NCBI RefSeq assembly: GCF_021134715.1
Contig: NC_060021.1
Location: forward strand, 10,696,501 to 10,760,500
Source: Daphnia pulex
Taxonomy: Eukaryota; Arthropoda; Branchiopoda; Diplostraca; Daphniidae
Length of the DNA: 64,000 nt
Reading direction: 5' to 3'
Shown: positions 37,177 to 50,689 of the stretch, piece after piece
Layout: each line of letters begins with the position of its first letter
Position numbering within the stretch: the first letter of the stretch is position 1
The notes under the pieces: generated by a model
What the model saw: only the letters and a program-made list of their open reading frames with translations
Database searches by the model: none
Told to the model about the DNA's origin: nothing
Translations under genes and position numbers: made by a program

Positions 37177-38035
37177 CGAGGCTGGCTGTATAAGCCATGC
37201 CAACAAAAAGACGATGGAATCACACGAACGCACAAAAAGAGAAGAATAATTTTAAAAGGAATACAAAAATATCAAAATGGAGAATGAAATAGAGAAAGAG
37301 AAAGAGAGAGAGAACAATGCTGCTGGGTGATTGAGCAGAAAAATGGCCGAGAGAAGCAGAGAGCGTGACTGGACAAGAATGTTTCACGTGCACAGGATAG
37401 ATGGTCGTGGTGGTGGTAGTACCACGAATTTCGCTCGTCAATTATTCTTTTGCCTACCATTTCGTGATTAGCGCACAGCATTTTTACCTTTTTTTCTTTC
37501 TCCCGTGTGTTTTTGTTCTCCTCGAAAGATCAAAACGGCTGACCAATTGGTGACTCACACCAAAAACTCTCTCAAGTGTCATCATCAAAAACTAAAAAAA
37601 CTAAAAAAAAAAAAAGTAAAAGTCGTTCCATTTCTGATGGGCCGCACCCCTCAGCCATTTAGTCGGTGGCAGCTGACGCTCGGCGTGACCTATGAAAAAA
37701 AAAAGATCACGGACCTTCTTCCCAAAAAAACAAATTTTTTCGTCGGATGGAATTCCCTCCCTTTCGCCATGTTCCTATAGAGCGCCCGTGTGTGTGTGCC
37801 CATATGATGGATGATTTTGTCGAGTATTCGATGGCATAGACTACTTTCTTTCAACCCGTCGAGATTTCTTCTTCTTCCTTGTATTTATTTTAACAGCGGA
37901 TTCATCATCCTGGACGAAGCGAAAAAACACCTCGTGCCACGCACGCGGGACTCACGGCTGCGTGTTTCATTTTTTTATTTTTATTTTCCGGGGATGTTGG
38001 AGCAGGAAAAAAAAAAGTTTTCACTTTTTTTTGGG

Positions 38036-38055
38036 TTGTTGTTGTTGTTGTTGTT
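38036..38055. repeat. (GTT)n microsatellite
   Basis: Triplet run of GTT units adjoining T-runs on both sides. Confidence 0.85.
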
Positions 38056-41000
38056 TGGTTAAAGAAAAAATTCTTTTGATCTCGAGATCTTTTGGTGTTG
38101 AACGAATTTTGTCTTTTGTTTTTGTTTTCCAGCATCACTCTCTCGTCTTTTTTTTTTCATATCAAATTTCCATTTGATTGATCATCTTCGGCGGAGGAGA
38201 CGCGGGAGAGAGATGGAGCAACTCGAGTCGGGAGGTGGTGCGGCCGTGCATTCAATCCCGAAAGGAAATCTTTTTTTCGGGGGGGTTTGACGGTTGATGA
38301 TTGGAGGCGCGTGGTACGAGAATAATAAGAAGAAGAGGCTGAAAATAACAATTCCGACCATGTGATAATTAAATAAAGAAAATAAAAAACAAAAAAACGG
38401 GAGAAAGTTCCGAATAACCAAGTATAGTTATTTCTCTCATGTGAGCTCGGCTCGTCATTATTGACGTCCAAAATCGGACGGTGCGCAGAAAAATTTCTCT
38501 CTCGTCGAAGAACCAAAATAAAGAGCCCACGTCGACAATGAAAATGAGCTTGTGCCCAAAGAGAGAGAAAAAAGGCGAAGAAGGGGGCACACCGGCACAC
38601 ACACAAAACCTGCCTCTCTGATGGGCTCTCTAGCGCAGCTGCAGAAAACCTATAAAACAACAATTCATGTGTTTTGGCTATGCCCGTCTCACGTCTCCCC
38701 CCAACCTCTCTACAACTGGAAACGTTTTGAGCGAATCCCACCGCAAGGTTTTCGGAATCTAATTAACCCATTTTCTTCTCTTCTCCAGCAGCAGAGGGGG
38801 GCCCAATGTCAGAATGACGTCAGCGGAATGCAGGTATATACATTTTAAGAAATATCGGGGAAAAAAAAAAGGTTTGGCGCGCACGGCGAAACGGTCCGGT
38901 GGCGGCGGCGGCGATTTCCCGATGGGGAATAGAATATCAGAAAAAAGAAAAAAGAGTTATACATAATATACCTGTACAAACTACCTTATACTATAGAGCC
39001 GGTGAAAGATCTATCTGTTAACCATATAAGGCCAAGCCCTCGTTTCCCCACCAGCCAGAAAAAAAGAAGCTTTGAACATCGTCCCGATTCTCTTTTTCAT
39101 TTCCAAATAATAAGACACACACACGGATAGTTGGACACATCGTTTTTTTTCTGCTGGCTCACGCTTGAATTCACGTTTTTTAATATGGTGGAAAGAAGAA
39201 GCCCAACGTCCCACGGATCGATGAGCTTCTTATTTCCTCACACGAGAGGATTTCCAACAGTTTGACAGCCATTTTCAACTCAATCGTCTCTGCTCCGACT
39301 TTCCATCTTTTCTAAAAAAATTCTGAATGGAGAGAGAGAGAGACCCGTGTATAATTATATACAACGGGGGGAAAAATAAAAGGGATACGCGGGATAAATA
39401 CAAGCTGAGGTACAACATGAGCAACGAGATTATTTTCCCTTTCCGAGAGATGTTGGGGTTTTTCGAGTTTTGGCCTCTAACCTTTTTGAACTTATTCCGA
39501 AATGTCTTCCATCCGCTGCTCCCCGCACCAGACAAAATGTCGAGCCTGGTACAATGAAAACGTGAGCACAACCAGCACCCGACCGTACCGAGTGTTGTTT
39601 GACTTTGTGCTCCTGCGCTTGTCTGACCTCTTCTTCCCTGCCGACATGTACACAACACACAAGGTTTTTTTTTTCTTTTTCTTTCTGGTCATTGTCTACA
39701 CCACGACAGGCAGCAGCAGCAGACAGTGTGTCTATACTCGTCACGCAACGATCTTTAAACGCTCAATCATTCGACTACATTCGTTCAAACTCTCCTTGTA
39801 GTTTCTTTCTCTCTTGTGCGGGGTGATGACCTTTAATGAGTGAGTCTTCCATTTCCACCTCGATTATGAGTCATTAGCCACCAGGTGTAATAGTAATGAC
39901 TCGAAAAATATCTTCTTCTTTTCTGTGTTTTCAATTGATTTGATCGATGATGATGGCCCATTGACTCAATTGCTTTGTGACAGTACGTTGCCCTCGCACG
40001 ACGACAATTGCTCGGTTCAACTCGGAACTCAGCCAACAGCGTTGATTGGTTTCGTCTGATTGCTTATTGTTATTGTTTTGCGCCAGGGATCACAGATAAA
40101 ACAGGTAAGAAAAAGGGGGCAGGTAGCAGCGCGTGCGACGGTCGGATATCACGCTGTGCCCGTTCGTTCTACAAAAGCCAACGAATTATTTTGTTTCGTT
40201 GAAAACGACACACAGAAAATGGTAAGAAAAAAGGGAAAAAAAAATTACGAGCAACAGGCGCCAAGAAGGGCCAGAGTTCCAGTCATTGACTTTTGTTGTC
40301 TGATTGCACATACCGATAGTTTTATTTTACCTTACAACAGTTGGTAGAGGGGACCCCGAAAACAAAAAACAAAAAAACAAATTCTGAAACTTTTATTCCA
40401 TCGTCGCCGCGGCCGCTGTCCGGGAGAAATAGGGCCGATTTAATGGAGTCGTTTATTGTGAGGCCGGTGTGTGTAACCAAGACAAAAAGATGGAGGAACG
40501 TGCGCCCAGCCAGCCAGCGCTGGATGGGGGCGAGGCAGGAAATGGGGCGAAAATTAATTTTCTTGTGGTTCCCCCCTCCATTTTCTTCTGAAAATTATTT
40601 TGTTGGTTTTTTGTTTTGTTTTTTTAAAGGGATCTTTCTCTAAATATTCCCGTCTTTATTGTCCAATATCATGGCCTAAGTGCAAGCGTGTGCCTTTGTC
40701 TATTTCTATTATCAACTCGACGGGCGGATTTGAGAGCAGTTTACGACCCTGAACGAGTGTTCAAATGGCTGTCGTCGCCGGTCAACGAGCCTCGTTTAAT
40801 GACGGCCAGCGCGGATTGACCGCGGACGGCCATCCTTGTCGTGACTGCAAACCGATAAAATTGGCGATAAAATTCTAACAGAGACTAACCAAAAAATAAT
40901 ACCAGATTGGAGAAAAGAAAAAAGAAACAGGAAGAAGAAGAAAAAAGGGAATAGCAACAGAAAGAATAGTGTTACGATTATCCGCATCATTTTATACGAG

Positions 41001-44000
41001 ACACACACACACAAAAAAACCCACCACATTCCAGATGGAACGATACGAGTCTTAATTTTCTTCTTCTTCTTCTTTTTAAACTTTGCGGAACTGATAAACA
41101 AAAAAGAAAAAAACCGGACTGATGGGAAAACATTCGACCGATGAGATTTCAGTTTTTGATTTATGATTTTGTTTACTTGGCTTTGCGACTTTTTTCTTCT
41201 TTCTTGTATTGGCTACTGTTCGTGAGCGGTTTGGTGGTCAGACAAGGACGCCGAACCGAGGCCGCATAGGAACAGAAGGCGTCAAACACATATACCCGTC
41301 TGTCCACCCACCCATCCGTCCGTCAAATTCTAAATCACGTCCGTATAGTTTGTTGGCCATCAGCAACGGGACCGTCGGGGGAGAATCCCAAAAGGAAATG
41401 CCATCAACCTCTCTGGCTGTGCTAGCTGTTCTTTAATTTTCTGTTACAAATTTCTGTTTCTTCAAGCTAACGACTTCATCATTTCATTTACCAGTTTTTT
41501 TTAGTGCGATTCGTTAGCAAAGTGGGCGCGAGAGAGGATGTCGTCGCCGCCCGGCAATTATTGACAAACAACAACAACAACACGTTCGACAGGTTCGGGA
41601 GGTTTTTTCTCGTTTCTCTTTCTCCGCCAGTGGAGCAGGAAATGTGTGCCATGTCATTAAAAAAAGCCAAACAAACAAACAAAACAAACCCCCCGCCGTG
41701 ACGTCAAGTCCAAATTGAAGAAGAAAAGAAAACGAGAAACAAAACATCAAATATAGTTAGATATGCAATGCGCGTGCATAGACGATGCAGTTCCAGTTAT
41801 GTTAGTGTGTATAGTACCTTTTCGACCTTTTTATTCCCTCCCGCAAAGTGTGTCGAGACGGAACAACGTTCCACTCGGTCGACGACTTTCCCCCCCTCAT
41901 CCACAGAAAAAGAAAAAAAAAAGGAATAAACAAGCAAACATAATCATAACATTACATTACGTGCATTCACGTAGTGTACGAATAAAAATAGACATTCAAG
42001 TCTACCGGTAGCGCGTCATTTTCTTTTTTCGTTTGACGGGAAGAAGAAGAAAAGAAATAAAACCAAACGATCCATACCAAAGAAAACACACACACGGAGG
42101 ACTTGGCAATTTAATGAGAGACACCGTCAGGATTGTTTTTTGTTTTTGTTTTTTCTTTGGTGGTATCTCATTTCCCGCCTGACGGGGGTGGATGGGAGGG
42201 AAAGTTACTGTTGTTTCATTTCTTTCTTTTTTTCGGACAGGTGACACGACCGGAGTTGATGGGTACGCGCATGGCAGAGTCGCGTGAAAAAAACTGAGAA
42301 CCGCGACAAGAGACGGAAGAAGAAAGAAAAAAGAGATTTGTTTTTTCTTTCCCTTTTTTGAAGGATTGCATGTGAAATTTTTGGTGAAAATATAAAAAAA
42401 ACATCGGACAATGTTCTCACGGAAGGAGTATACACATATATATAATATAATATAATCAACAACGACAACCCAAAAGTATATGGTTGTTGTAATATAGGGA
42501 CGTGATGTGTGTTGTACACCCGAGTCCACAAAAATCCATCAGCCGGTTGTGTTTCGTTATGCCATTGTCTCTCTCATTTGTTTTTTGTTTTTGTTTTTTT
42601 TTTGTTATACCTCTACTTAGCCGATCCCAGAGAAATGACAATAAAACTGACTCGACTGCAACTACTTAACAAGAAAGTGGGAAAGGGATGGAACACACAA
42701 TAGCCGACCAAAAACAACATCTGTACACACACACACACAGAATCTTGAAAGGCTTTTTTTTCCTTTTCTTTTGCTGGAGAAAAGAGAGAGATGGGCGGTC
42801 CCTGTCGCTAATAGCCTGGTGCTGGAACATAAAAAAAAACTTTAATGGCATAGCACAAAGTCTACAACTACACTTCTCCGTGTCTATCTGATGACAACCT
42901 GTTGAGCGTGTTATCTTTGTGACTTTGGCGAGCGAATGTTTCCGATTCGATTCCCTTTGAAATGTTTCAAGATAATACGAAAGTAAAATTCCAAAAGATA
43001 TATTCAGGCGTGGAGTTAATCATATGTAAAAGTCGTATACAGAGGTGTATATTGAATGCTGGGCCAGGGGAATGTGAAATACTAATAAGCCGTGAAAACT
43101 GATACCGGCACCTCAGCAGAACGTTGCCCATCAACGTTTCGCTTCAGCACCGCAACAATAGAGCAACAGGGAAAACGGGAAAAAGAGTCGCCCGTCTGCT
43201 TTTCATACCGTGTCAAACCACCACCACCACCAGTGTTGAGATCGAGAAAAGATAAAGAAAAAAAGTCACGCGGAATGGACGACAAGAATATTTCGCGCTG
43301 TCATATTTGACTCGAAAATATTTAAAAAACCTGTCGGTTCGATGCCGAGGAATTCCGGATCGGCAAGGAAGCGCGTAAATTCAATTTGAATTGTTGTGTT
43401 TAAAAAAACAAAGGAATTTTTTTTTTCTCTCTCCTCGAGTTCGGGAAAATAAATTCCATGTATCCCGCGTGTGTGTGTAACGTGACCCTCTTCCATTCTT
43501 TCTCCCTTTCCATCACTCAACTGAGTGTGTTTTTTGTTTTGTTTTTTTATTATTTTGTGTTCGTTTGTTTGTTTGTTGTTTCATCACGTCTCGTCAATAA
43601 AATTATTTATGGAACTCTTTGCACGGCCAGGGAGTCATAAGTGTACGGTACATTTGCCGAGGTAAAAAAAAAAAGAAGTTTGAAAAAAAAAAGAATTGCT
43701 TTTACCTGCTGGTGGTGTTGGATGGACGGCCGGCTCGGTCGAATTTTTATACAACATCCTATATCTCTCTTATACTTGTACTATAACGGCCACAACGGGT
43801 CACGAACGGACGAAGCTCAGAAAAAGCCCAAAACAAAAAAATCGAGAAAAAGAGATTTATCTATCAAAAGTTGCCTTTTTGCAGCGGCAGCAGCAGCAGT
43901 TGATGGAGAGGTAGGATGGCGTGTGTGGCCGCGGGCGGCTGATCGTCGTCGGCTCAAGAGACTGAACGAACGCACACCCAAACCGGCAGACAGACAAGAC

Positions 44001-46004
44001 AGACACACGGCAATAAATATCGAGAGAAAAAAAAACGCCAGCCCCTTCACAACAAAACAAAACTCAATTCTCCTTGCGATGATTTGCCACCCAAAAGGAG
44101 AACGGCACTCACATAGTCGACCGGGTCGAAAGTTAAAAACAAAAATAAACACACCAAATTTACACTCGAGCGAGACGAGCGCACAGAGCTTTTTTTTTAA
44201 AGTTTGGGCCTCCCGATGGGTATGTAACCGACCACCACCGCCGGTCGACGCACGAAAACAAACACACAAAGTCCCGACCGTCCGTTAATACAAAATGTTT
44301 GAACGAAAAAAAAAAGAAGAACAGGTGCGCGACTGCACTGCTTCTAAACTGTTGGTGGAGGAATTTTATTTCGGAAAAAGAATAAAATAAAATAATACAA
44401 GTTCTTGTTGCTTGTTACTCTCAAGGTGGATGGTAACCAACTGACGACTAGCCCGTTGCAACCTGCCGGACACTACTACTATAACGACAAACCCCCAAAA
44501 ATATAACGAACCTAACTAACCGACCAACTGGTCAGTTCTCTTGTTGCTCCCGTTTTCTTATTGTTGAACAAGAAAAAGCGCCGATAGCGCTATGTAGAGA
44601 GAGAGAGAGACAATCAGCAGTTGTGGAACAGAGGAGCGAAATCCTTGGTCGGTTCCGCGTCAATTCAACGCCAAAGAAAACGAAAGGGAAAATATAAGAA
44701 AAAAAAAAAAAAAAAGACTACATTGGCCTTTTCGGTCGGCAGTCGGAGCGTGATCAATTGCCGACTGTGGGAAAATCTCCCCTCCCACATACAGAAAATG
44801 ATGATGGAAAGAGAGGGAAACAATAACCGACGCTGCCGACGTCGTCGACGTCACGAAGGAGAAAACGACGACGACGAGTGCAGAGAAATGCCCCACCACC
44901 ACCAGTGATTTATTAGCCGTCCGTCCGGCGTTCCGATGGCCGTAAAGATTATTTCTACGGGGCAACCAGAGAGGAGCCAAAAGGAGAGGAGAGAGATGAA
45001 AGGCAAAACGGATGGACGTTGATGGCCATCATCCTTCGTGTTTGGCTTCACGTCTGATGCGCCCTCCCATCTACGGCCATCATATTCAATCTCCATGTAC
45101 GGCCCATCGCATTCCAGCGAAAAAAGGGGGCCATGACTCGAAAACCTATTCTCCCGACACGGGTCTCTCCTCAAAACTGACCGAACGACCTCTGATTGTC
45201 TCCTATCGACAACTGGTCAGTGGGGACCCACCACAAAAGAAAAGACAAACAAGAAAAACAACAGCACAATTCAAATAAGAAGAAGCTATAACCAAACATC
45301 CCAAAATGCCATCACCAGCCAAGCATTATGATTATTAAATCGTTGGCCTTATGTGTGAGAGTGCCTTTCGGGGTTAGCTTCCCCGCTTCTTATTACCTAT
45401 ACACGACTGCACATTGTATGGGAGCTACTACTACAACTACACAGCCAGTCGTGTTGGTTCGGTGTACAGGTTAAGAGATTTTTCCCAACCACACAAAACA
45501 AAAGAACAGTTGGTTTCTCCCCCTCCCTATTCATTTACTTATCTCGATATTTTATGGTAATTTTCTTTTTTAACGTCAACATTTCAAGTGATCAAGTATC
45601 GATTGTTTTTTGTTTTTTTCCAAGACTTTTTATTCTTCTTTTAATTTCTTGTCTTTTTTCATGCCTGAAATCCCGTTGACGCTGCCCCGGCTACCAGCAG
45701 GATTTGTAGCGATACCGATGAAATAAACGGGAAACACTACAAGAGGTGAGGTCCGCCATTGCGCTGGGCCAGGTGGACTAGGCAGGCCGGACAAACGAGA
45801 AAGAAATACAAGGCGATTGGACAGGTTCCGTTAGTGGCCAGGGCCAGCAGGGATGCGCGAGAGAGCGGAAAAAGAAACAAGAAAAAATATATATACATAC
45901 GCGCCAATTGTGTAATCTAGTCCAACTGTTCTTAACTACTATCTTACTGCTGTATCTCGCCCACCTTAAAAGAAGAGTAATGTATATACCCATTGTTTTT
46001 CTTC

Positions 46005-46032
46005 CTTCTTCTTCTTCTTCTTCTTCTTCTTC
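46005..46032. repeat. (TTC)n microsatellite
   Basis: About nine TTC units within a longer pyrimidine tract. Confidence 0.9.
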
Positions 46033-47273
46033 GTTACAAGACTTATCTCATCTCATTCGAGTCTTGTTGCTTGGCAAAGTCGTCCGGTTCTTTTATTTCT
46101 TTTCCTTGTCGGTATAAATCACAGTCACGAACCGCAAACGGATCCGACCCGTTTAAGAGAGAGAAAAACGAACCAAATGAATTCGGAGAAACAAATAAAA
46201 ACTATTACTCGATTTCCCGCTGATAATATATAATTCACGGCGTGATGTTATCCCGTCAAACGAGTAGGAGCGAGATTTCCTGGGACGGGATTGAAAATGC
46301 CAAAATGGGGCAAACAGAGCAGTCAGGCGAAATGGGCGACTTTCAAACAAAATTTAGCGATGCGCCCGAATGATAATCATCCATCAGCGAGTTCCATCAG
46401 TTGTTGTTGATTTCCATGATTACGATTAAGGTCAGAAAATCACGACCAACCCGTTTCCAGTGAGGCAACCGTCGGGCTGCGGGATCTGCCGAAATCATTC
46501 CTTGTCACACATCGTGACTCCCGCGTCGCCCTTCGTCTCCCACGCCTGCGCCATTATTACAGTCATCAATCGAATATCGAAACGCAATCGAACAAGCCCA
46601 AACAGCAACCGAAAAGTGCGTGCAATCACGGTCTGGCTATATAGAATCTCGCGTTTCGGGACGAATGTTTCTCACAGCAGTGACTTTCCATTTTATCGAT
46701 TACGGTCGAATCACGACGACGGCGACGTAATGATACAACAACAACAAGTTCGGTTTTCGCTCCGTGTCGCGCGTCACATGGTTAAGGCGCTGGGTGAATC
46801 TGGTCTCGGTAGTCGAGCGGAAAGATTTATTAGCCCGGCTCCCTCCCACCTCTATATCGCGCCATTGTTTCCTTTTTTACTTTGCTGCCTATAGGTGTAC
46901 GCATCGGAGAGTGAACTAAATCGGCAGGGCCATGTGAAAACGTCGCCACAGTGGGAAACGAGAATCGGAAATTTGTTTTCCTCCATTTTTTTTCTTTTCT
47001 TTTTCATTTTGTCTCAAATACTTTACTGTGGTTCTGCTCGGTAATTTTTTGGCTTAACGAAAAGGAATAGGTCGTGCGTAAGAGTTGCGCATCAGGATCA
47101 CCAACAAACAGTCTACGATCTGTCACTCTACGGGACGTCTGTTTACATCGGTTGTTCACCTGGCAACGGTGTGTGTGTTGAGTGTGGGGCTCTTTTTTTG
47201 TAGTAGAGACAAATGTGACGTTTCAAAGAAAAAACTTAAACAAATCTTTATTGACATTTACGTCACTTAAAAA

Positions 47274-48666
47274 ATGATTGGAATGGGGGGCCTGGGACTG
47301 GATCTAGATTCTCTCAACGAATCGGTTGCTTCGAGCATGTCAGTTAGAGACATGTATTCCAACAGTAACCTGAACTCGGCTAGCAGTCTTTCTTGGGCCG
47401 ACGACGTGAGTTTGCTTGGGTCTCAGAACAACAGAGCACCGCTATTTTGTGTCTCTCCCTAACGACTTGACGAGTAAACTTACTTTAGACTCTTTTTTGT
47501 TTTCACAGGAAGTAGAAAATTATGCCACCATGAAAGTGCAGCACTATCTTGACAATCTGGAAGACTTTCTTCACACAGGCGATCCACCTAGTGAAAGATG
47601 TTTCAACCAGTCTGAAGCCGAACAGTGGATGCAGCTAGTCAATCATTTCAAGTAACGATGAGATCAAAAGTTTCAATACAACCCCTGACTTCAATTTGAA
47701 AATTTGTGAAAAAGGTTCCACGGTCTGTTGAAGGAATCTCAGAGACAAGTCAACGAAGAGCAGTGGAGGATGAACCCCATCAAGAAAGAATTGGAAATAC
47801 AAGGGCACAGGTATGCGAAAGAAAATGAGAAAGTGAGAATGTTTGATTCTAATCCTCTTTTCGTCTGAAAAAACAGTTTTGTCAATTTGCCATCAAACAA
47901 CAAGTATGGGATGAGCAGCACATCTATGGGCTACAGCCATTTTCAGACACCGAGAGTCAGGAGTGCCTACCCTACCAAAAAAGAAGTGCAACCAATCAGG
48001 ATTAGAAGTGCTCATCCGCTCAAATCACCACCTCTGCCAGTCATCGGTCTGCGAACGGGTGCGAGATCCGGCAACGCCAACGAGCGTTCCTACTATCGTC
48101 CGCGGAGCCCGTCCAAAAACGCCGATTACATGAAAATTCTAGATGAAACAGCCCGCCTATCCATCCAAAGAAACATGAGTGTAACAGCTGGCGAGGTTCC
48201 AGCCTTTAGCCACAAGAGCATATCGCCCAGCAAGAACTACACTCAACTGAAAAGGATAAAATTGCAGCCGTCTGCCCTTCCGAAGTTCACGGATAGCGTT
48301 ACAGAGACCACCACCACCATTTTGCCTCCACTGGCCGAAGCCAAAAATTCTCATCCGCTCAGAAGCAAAGTCAAGCCCAAAACGAATCCTGCCGCGCTTG
48401 TGACGAATCTCAAATCGGCCAATGGCAAAATGAATGGAAGCGAGAACCTTGTTGGCAGGAAGCCCACCAGTGCCGTGCAGCCAAATCGGAGCATAGCGTC
48501 GCAATCAAAACTTGGACAGCAGCACCGCCAAATGTATAACATTCCTCCATCCACTTACCGTACTGGAAATAGTATCGAATTGGTTGGAACGAGCTTGTCG
48601 CTTTTCGATCCTATCGCCAGGTGTGTTCGCCCCATTTCAATACCAAAACTGCGCACAAATTTTTGA
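47274..48666 (+). CDS. FAM149-like protein (DUF3719), putative ciliary protein
   Basis: Four exons (47274-47405, 47509-47651, 47715-47810, 47877-48666) join in frame. Near residues 35-100 is the only recognisable domain: SSLSWADD, then NYATMKVQHYLDNLEDFLH, then SEAEQWMQLVNHFK and FHGLL. From memory this aligns with FAM149B1, where SW, ATEKVQ, a DELLYE-like segment, an ECxxW motif and HLRILG occur at similar spacing. FAM149B1 is tied to primary-cilium assembly in mammals. The rest is basic and low-complexity, with repeated RSAYP/RSAHP motifs and ILPPLAEA. The last exon can read to the stop at 48666. Alternatively, donor GCCAG|GTGTGT (48622) could splice to an acceptor at 48843 and end at 48919. 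The protein is shorter than vertebrate FAM149B1. The family assignment is moderate. Confidence 0.65.
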
Positions 48667-49174
48667 TCCCCCCGTGGCATATCTCTTCTGTATTACCTTC
48701 GAAAATATCTGGTTTTTAAAACTGTCTAGTCATGAAAAAATTGCGATAGAGCAAAAAAAGTTGAACCTGTTACTTGCCGGCTCCTACCTCCCTTAATAAT
48801 TGGTTTTGAATAGTTTAATTATTCAACGCTGAAATCCCCTCAGACAAACATGTCGGGCGCCGACGTGTCTAACTACTACTACTACTACTCTGTACAGTGT
48901 GACGATGAATATAATCTAATCTATCTGCAGTCCATGGCTAAACACATTCATTTCGAGAACCGAAATAGAAGGGGGCCGCCGTGGATCACACATAGACGGG
49001 CTAATTATACGACGGTCGGATGCGACGCTGTGCACAGCAGTTTGACGAGGGACGTCGATCGCGTTGCTAGTCGTTTGTAAACCCGCTGTGACCCGAATTT
49101 TTGCCCAGTTGGAAACTTGCGAGAAAAAAAGGGAAAAAAATAATTAAAAAACACCTTTTTCGTCGTGACTAAAC

Positions 49175-50689
49175 ATGGATTGCAGTGAAAGTTCCTCTTG
49201 CTGGACCATCTTTCTGCAGAACGTGGAGCTCGTAACGAGGATATGGGGTGTGTTCACTTCAATCGGTAAATGCTTACACTGGCTAGCTAGCTACTCATTT
49301 CTTCTTTTGTCTTTTCATTACGAAATGGGAAATCTTTCAACGTGTTGCGGATGCGGAATGATCCAGTGCACACACACACATCTTTTCTCTTTTTTCGCCA
49401 AGGAAAAGGAGGGAAGAAAAAACACGGTTACGACAGACGAAAGAACGTGATCAGCTTAGGATTGGGCTTGTGGCCAAAATACTTGGGCCTTTTTTCCTTT
49501 CATGTTGTGTCTCATTTGGCTGTTCTTTTTTTTTCAAAAACCCATCGGCTCTGAAAATAGACACGAAAGCTTCTTAAAAATCTAGTACGCAAGACGGGTG
49601 ACGTTAACGGGATATATGAGTTACAGTCATCACAAGTGTAGTTTCACTTGATTGTTGGCTGCATCGATTTCTCAAAGAAAAAAAAAGCCCAGCATTAATT
49701 GTAATAATAATTACTTGTTTCTTTTCGGTTGTGATATTAACAGTCCTGGTTGGCGTCGGCGTGGACCTTTGTTTCATCCACCAGCTGGCGGGCGGATTCG
49801 CCATGTAAGCATTAAGACAAATCACCATCATTTATCCATTTCCCCTCGTTTCCTTCTATCTGAAATCGATTACGATCTGACCACTTACAAAAGAGCTAGA
49901 GAGAGAAGAAAAAAATGAAAGTTGAAAATGAACGTCTCCTATTTCGTTGCGCCGCATAAATTCAAATCGTTTAGTATGCTAGCTACAAAGTGGAAAGACC
50001 GTGAATGACTTGATAATTTATGCCGCAGAGCAGCTGCCGTGATCACCCTATTCCTCGAGACGTCGTGGGCCGTGACTGTTCTCCTTCAAGTATGTCTCAG
50101 GTATTATCAAGTATTCAAAGAGAAAATAACAAGTGCGCTCTCGGTCGTTCGGTTCACTAATTGGACAAACGAAAAAAAAATTGGGAAAAACGTGAAATTT
50201 TAAAAAAAGAAAATAAACGAATGTCAGGTATGAACACCATCCCATTTTTAACTGCTGGGACGCTGTCTTATGGTTGGATCATTGGAAACGGACTGTCATC
50301 TACACAATTTTGGCTGTCCTGCTCTTTGCACAGCCTCACAGGGCATGGTTTACCACCGTGGGAGGCCTGATGCTAATCGCATTAGGACTCTTGCACGCTG
50401 CCAGATGGTATCGCAAGCTCAAATCCGTCCCAATGTCATTAATCGAGCAACAAGAAGATGGGTATGAAATGTCAAAAGTTGAGCTTTCATACGCAATTTC
50501 TGATTTTTAACGCTTTGAATTGATTTCGAAAGCAGTTTTGATGACGACGCCGAAATCGACTTGACTTTACCAGACCCCGTTCAACATTTGGACAACTATT
50601 CAACCTCAGCAACATTGGAGCAGCAGCAACAAAATAGTTACAACATTGGCGATAATCCGGAGAACGGGCATTTACGGGTCGTCGCGTGA
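49175..50689 (+). CDS. TMEM72: TMEM72-like four-pass membrane protein
   Basis: Five exons (49175-49265, 49744-49804, 50029-50100, 50228-50461, 50536-50689) sum to 612 nt and 203 residues with consistent phases. Four hydrophobic segments are seen: around VTRIWGVFTSIVLVGVGVD, AIAAAVITLFLETSWAVTV, VIYTILAVLLFAQP and AWFTTVGGLMLIALGLLHA. The order, the VGVGVD/IGVGTE-like motif after TM1, the HW dipeptide before TM3 and the HP/QP turn between TM3 and TM4 match vertebrate TMEM72 from memory. The cytosolic tail is acidic and Gln-rich (FDDDAEIDLTLPDP, then QQQQ). The molecular function of TMEM72 is unknown. The exon 3 donor is the second of two GT sites (50101, not 50090), because only it keeps the frame. 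Confidence 0.75.

Larger units (their letters stand above)
32110..47273. other. 15 kb low-complexity region without recognisable genes
   Basis: No translated segment on either strand resembles a known domain. The DNA is dense in A/T homopolymers, GA- and CT-rich tracts, AC/GT dinucleotide runs (about 33630, 34460, 34936, 37159, 39115, 41003, 42725) and triplet repeats (CAA/GTT, GAA/TTC). The many short open frames are composition-driven, with runs of K, S, F or C. The likeliest explanation is a long 5' intron and regulatory region of the calpain gene, whose first exon I could not place, plus the spacer to the FAM149-like gene. No tRNA, rRNA or CRISPR was seen. Confidence 0.6.

Noticed and set aside
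28147-46032. Short tandem repeats considered as a CRISPR array
   Set aside because: Units are 1-3 bp microsatellites without spacers; the genome is eukaryotic.
46770-46830. tRNA-like string ATGGTTAAGGCGCTGGGTG
   Set aside because: No complementary acceptor stem or T-loop consensus; best read as chance similarity.
32117-46894. Dozens of 60-215 codon frames in the low-complexity region
   Set aside because: Dominated by K, S, F, C or R runs from simple repeats, overlapping on both strands, with no recognisable motif or consistent splicing.
48850-49080. Plus-strand frame with a run of Tyr residues
   Set aside because: Composition is driven by a TAC/ACT triplet repeat; more likely 5' UTR of the TMEM72-like gene or an alternative FAM149-like end in another frame.
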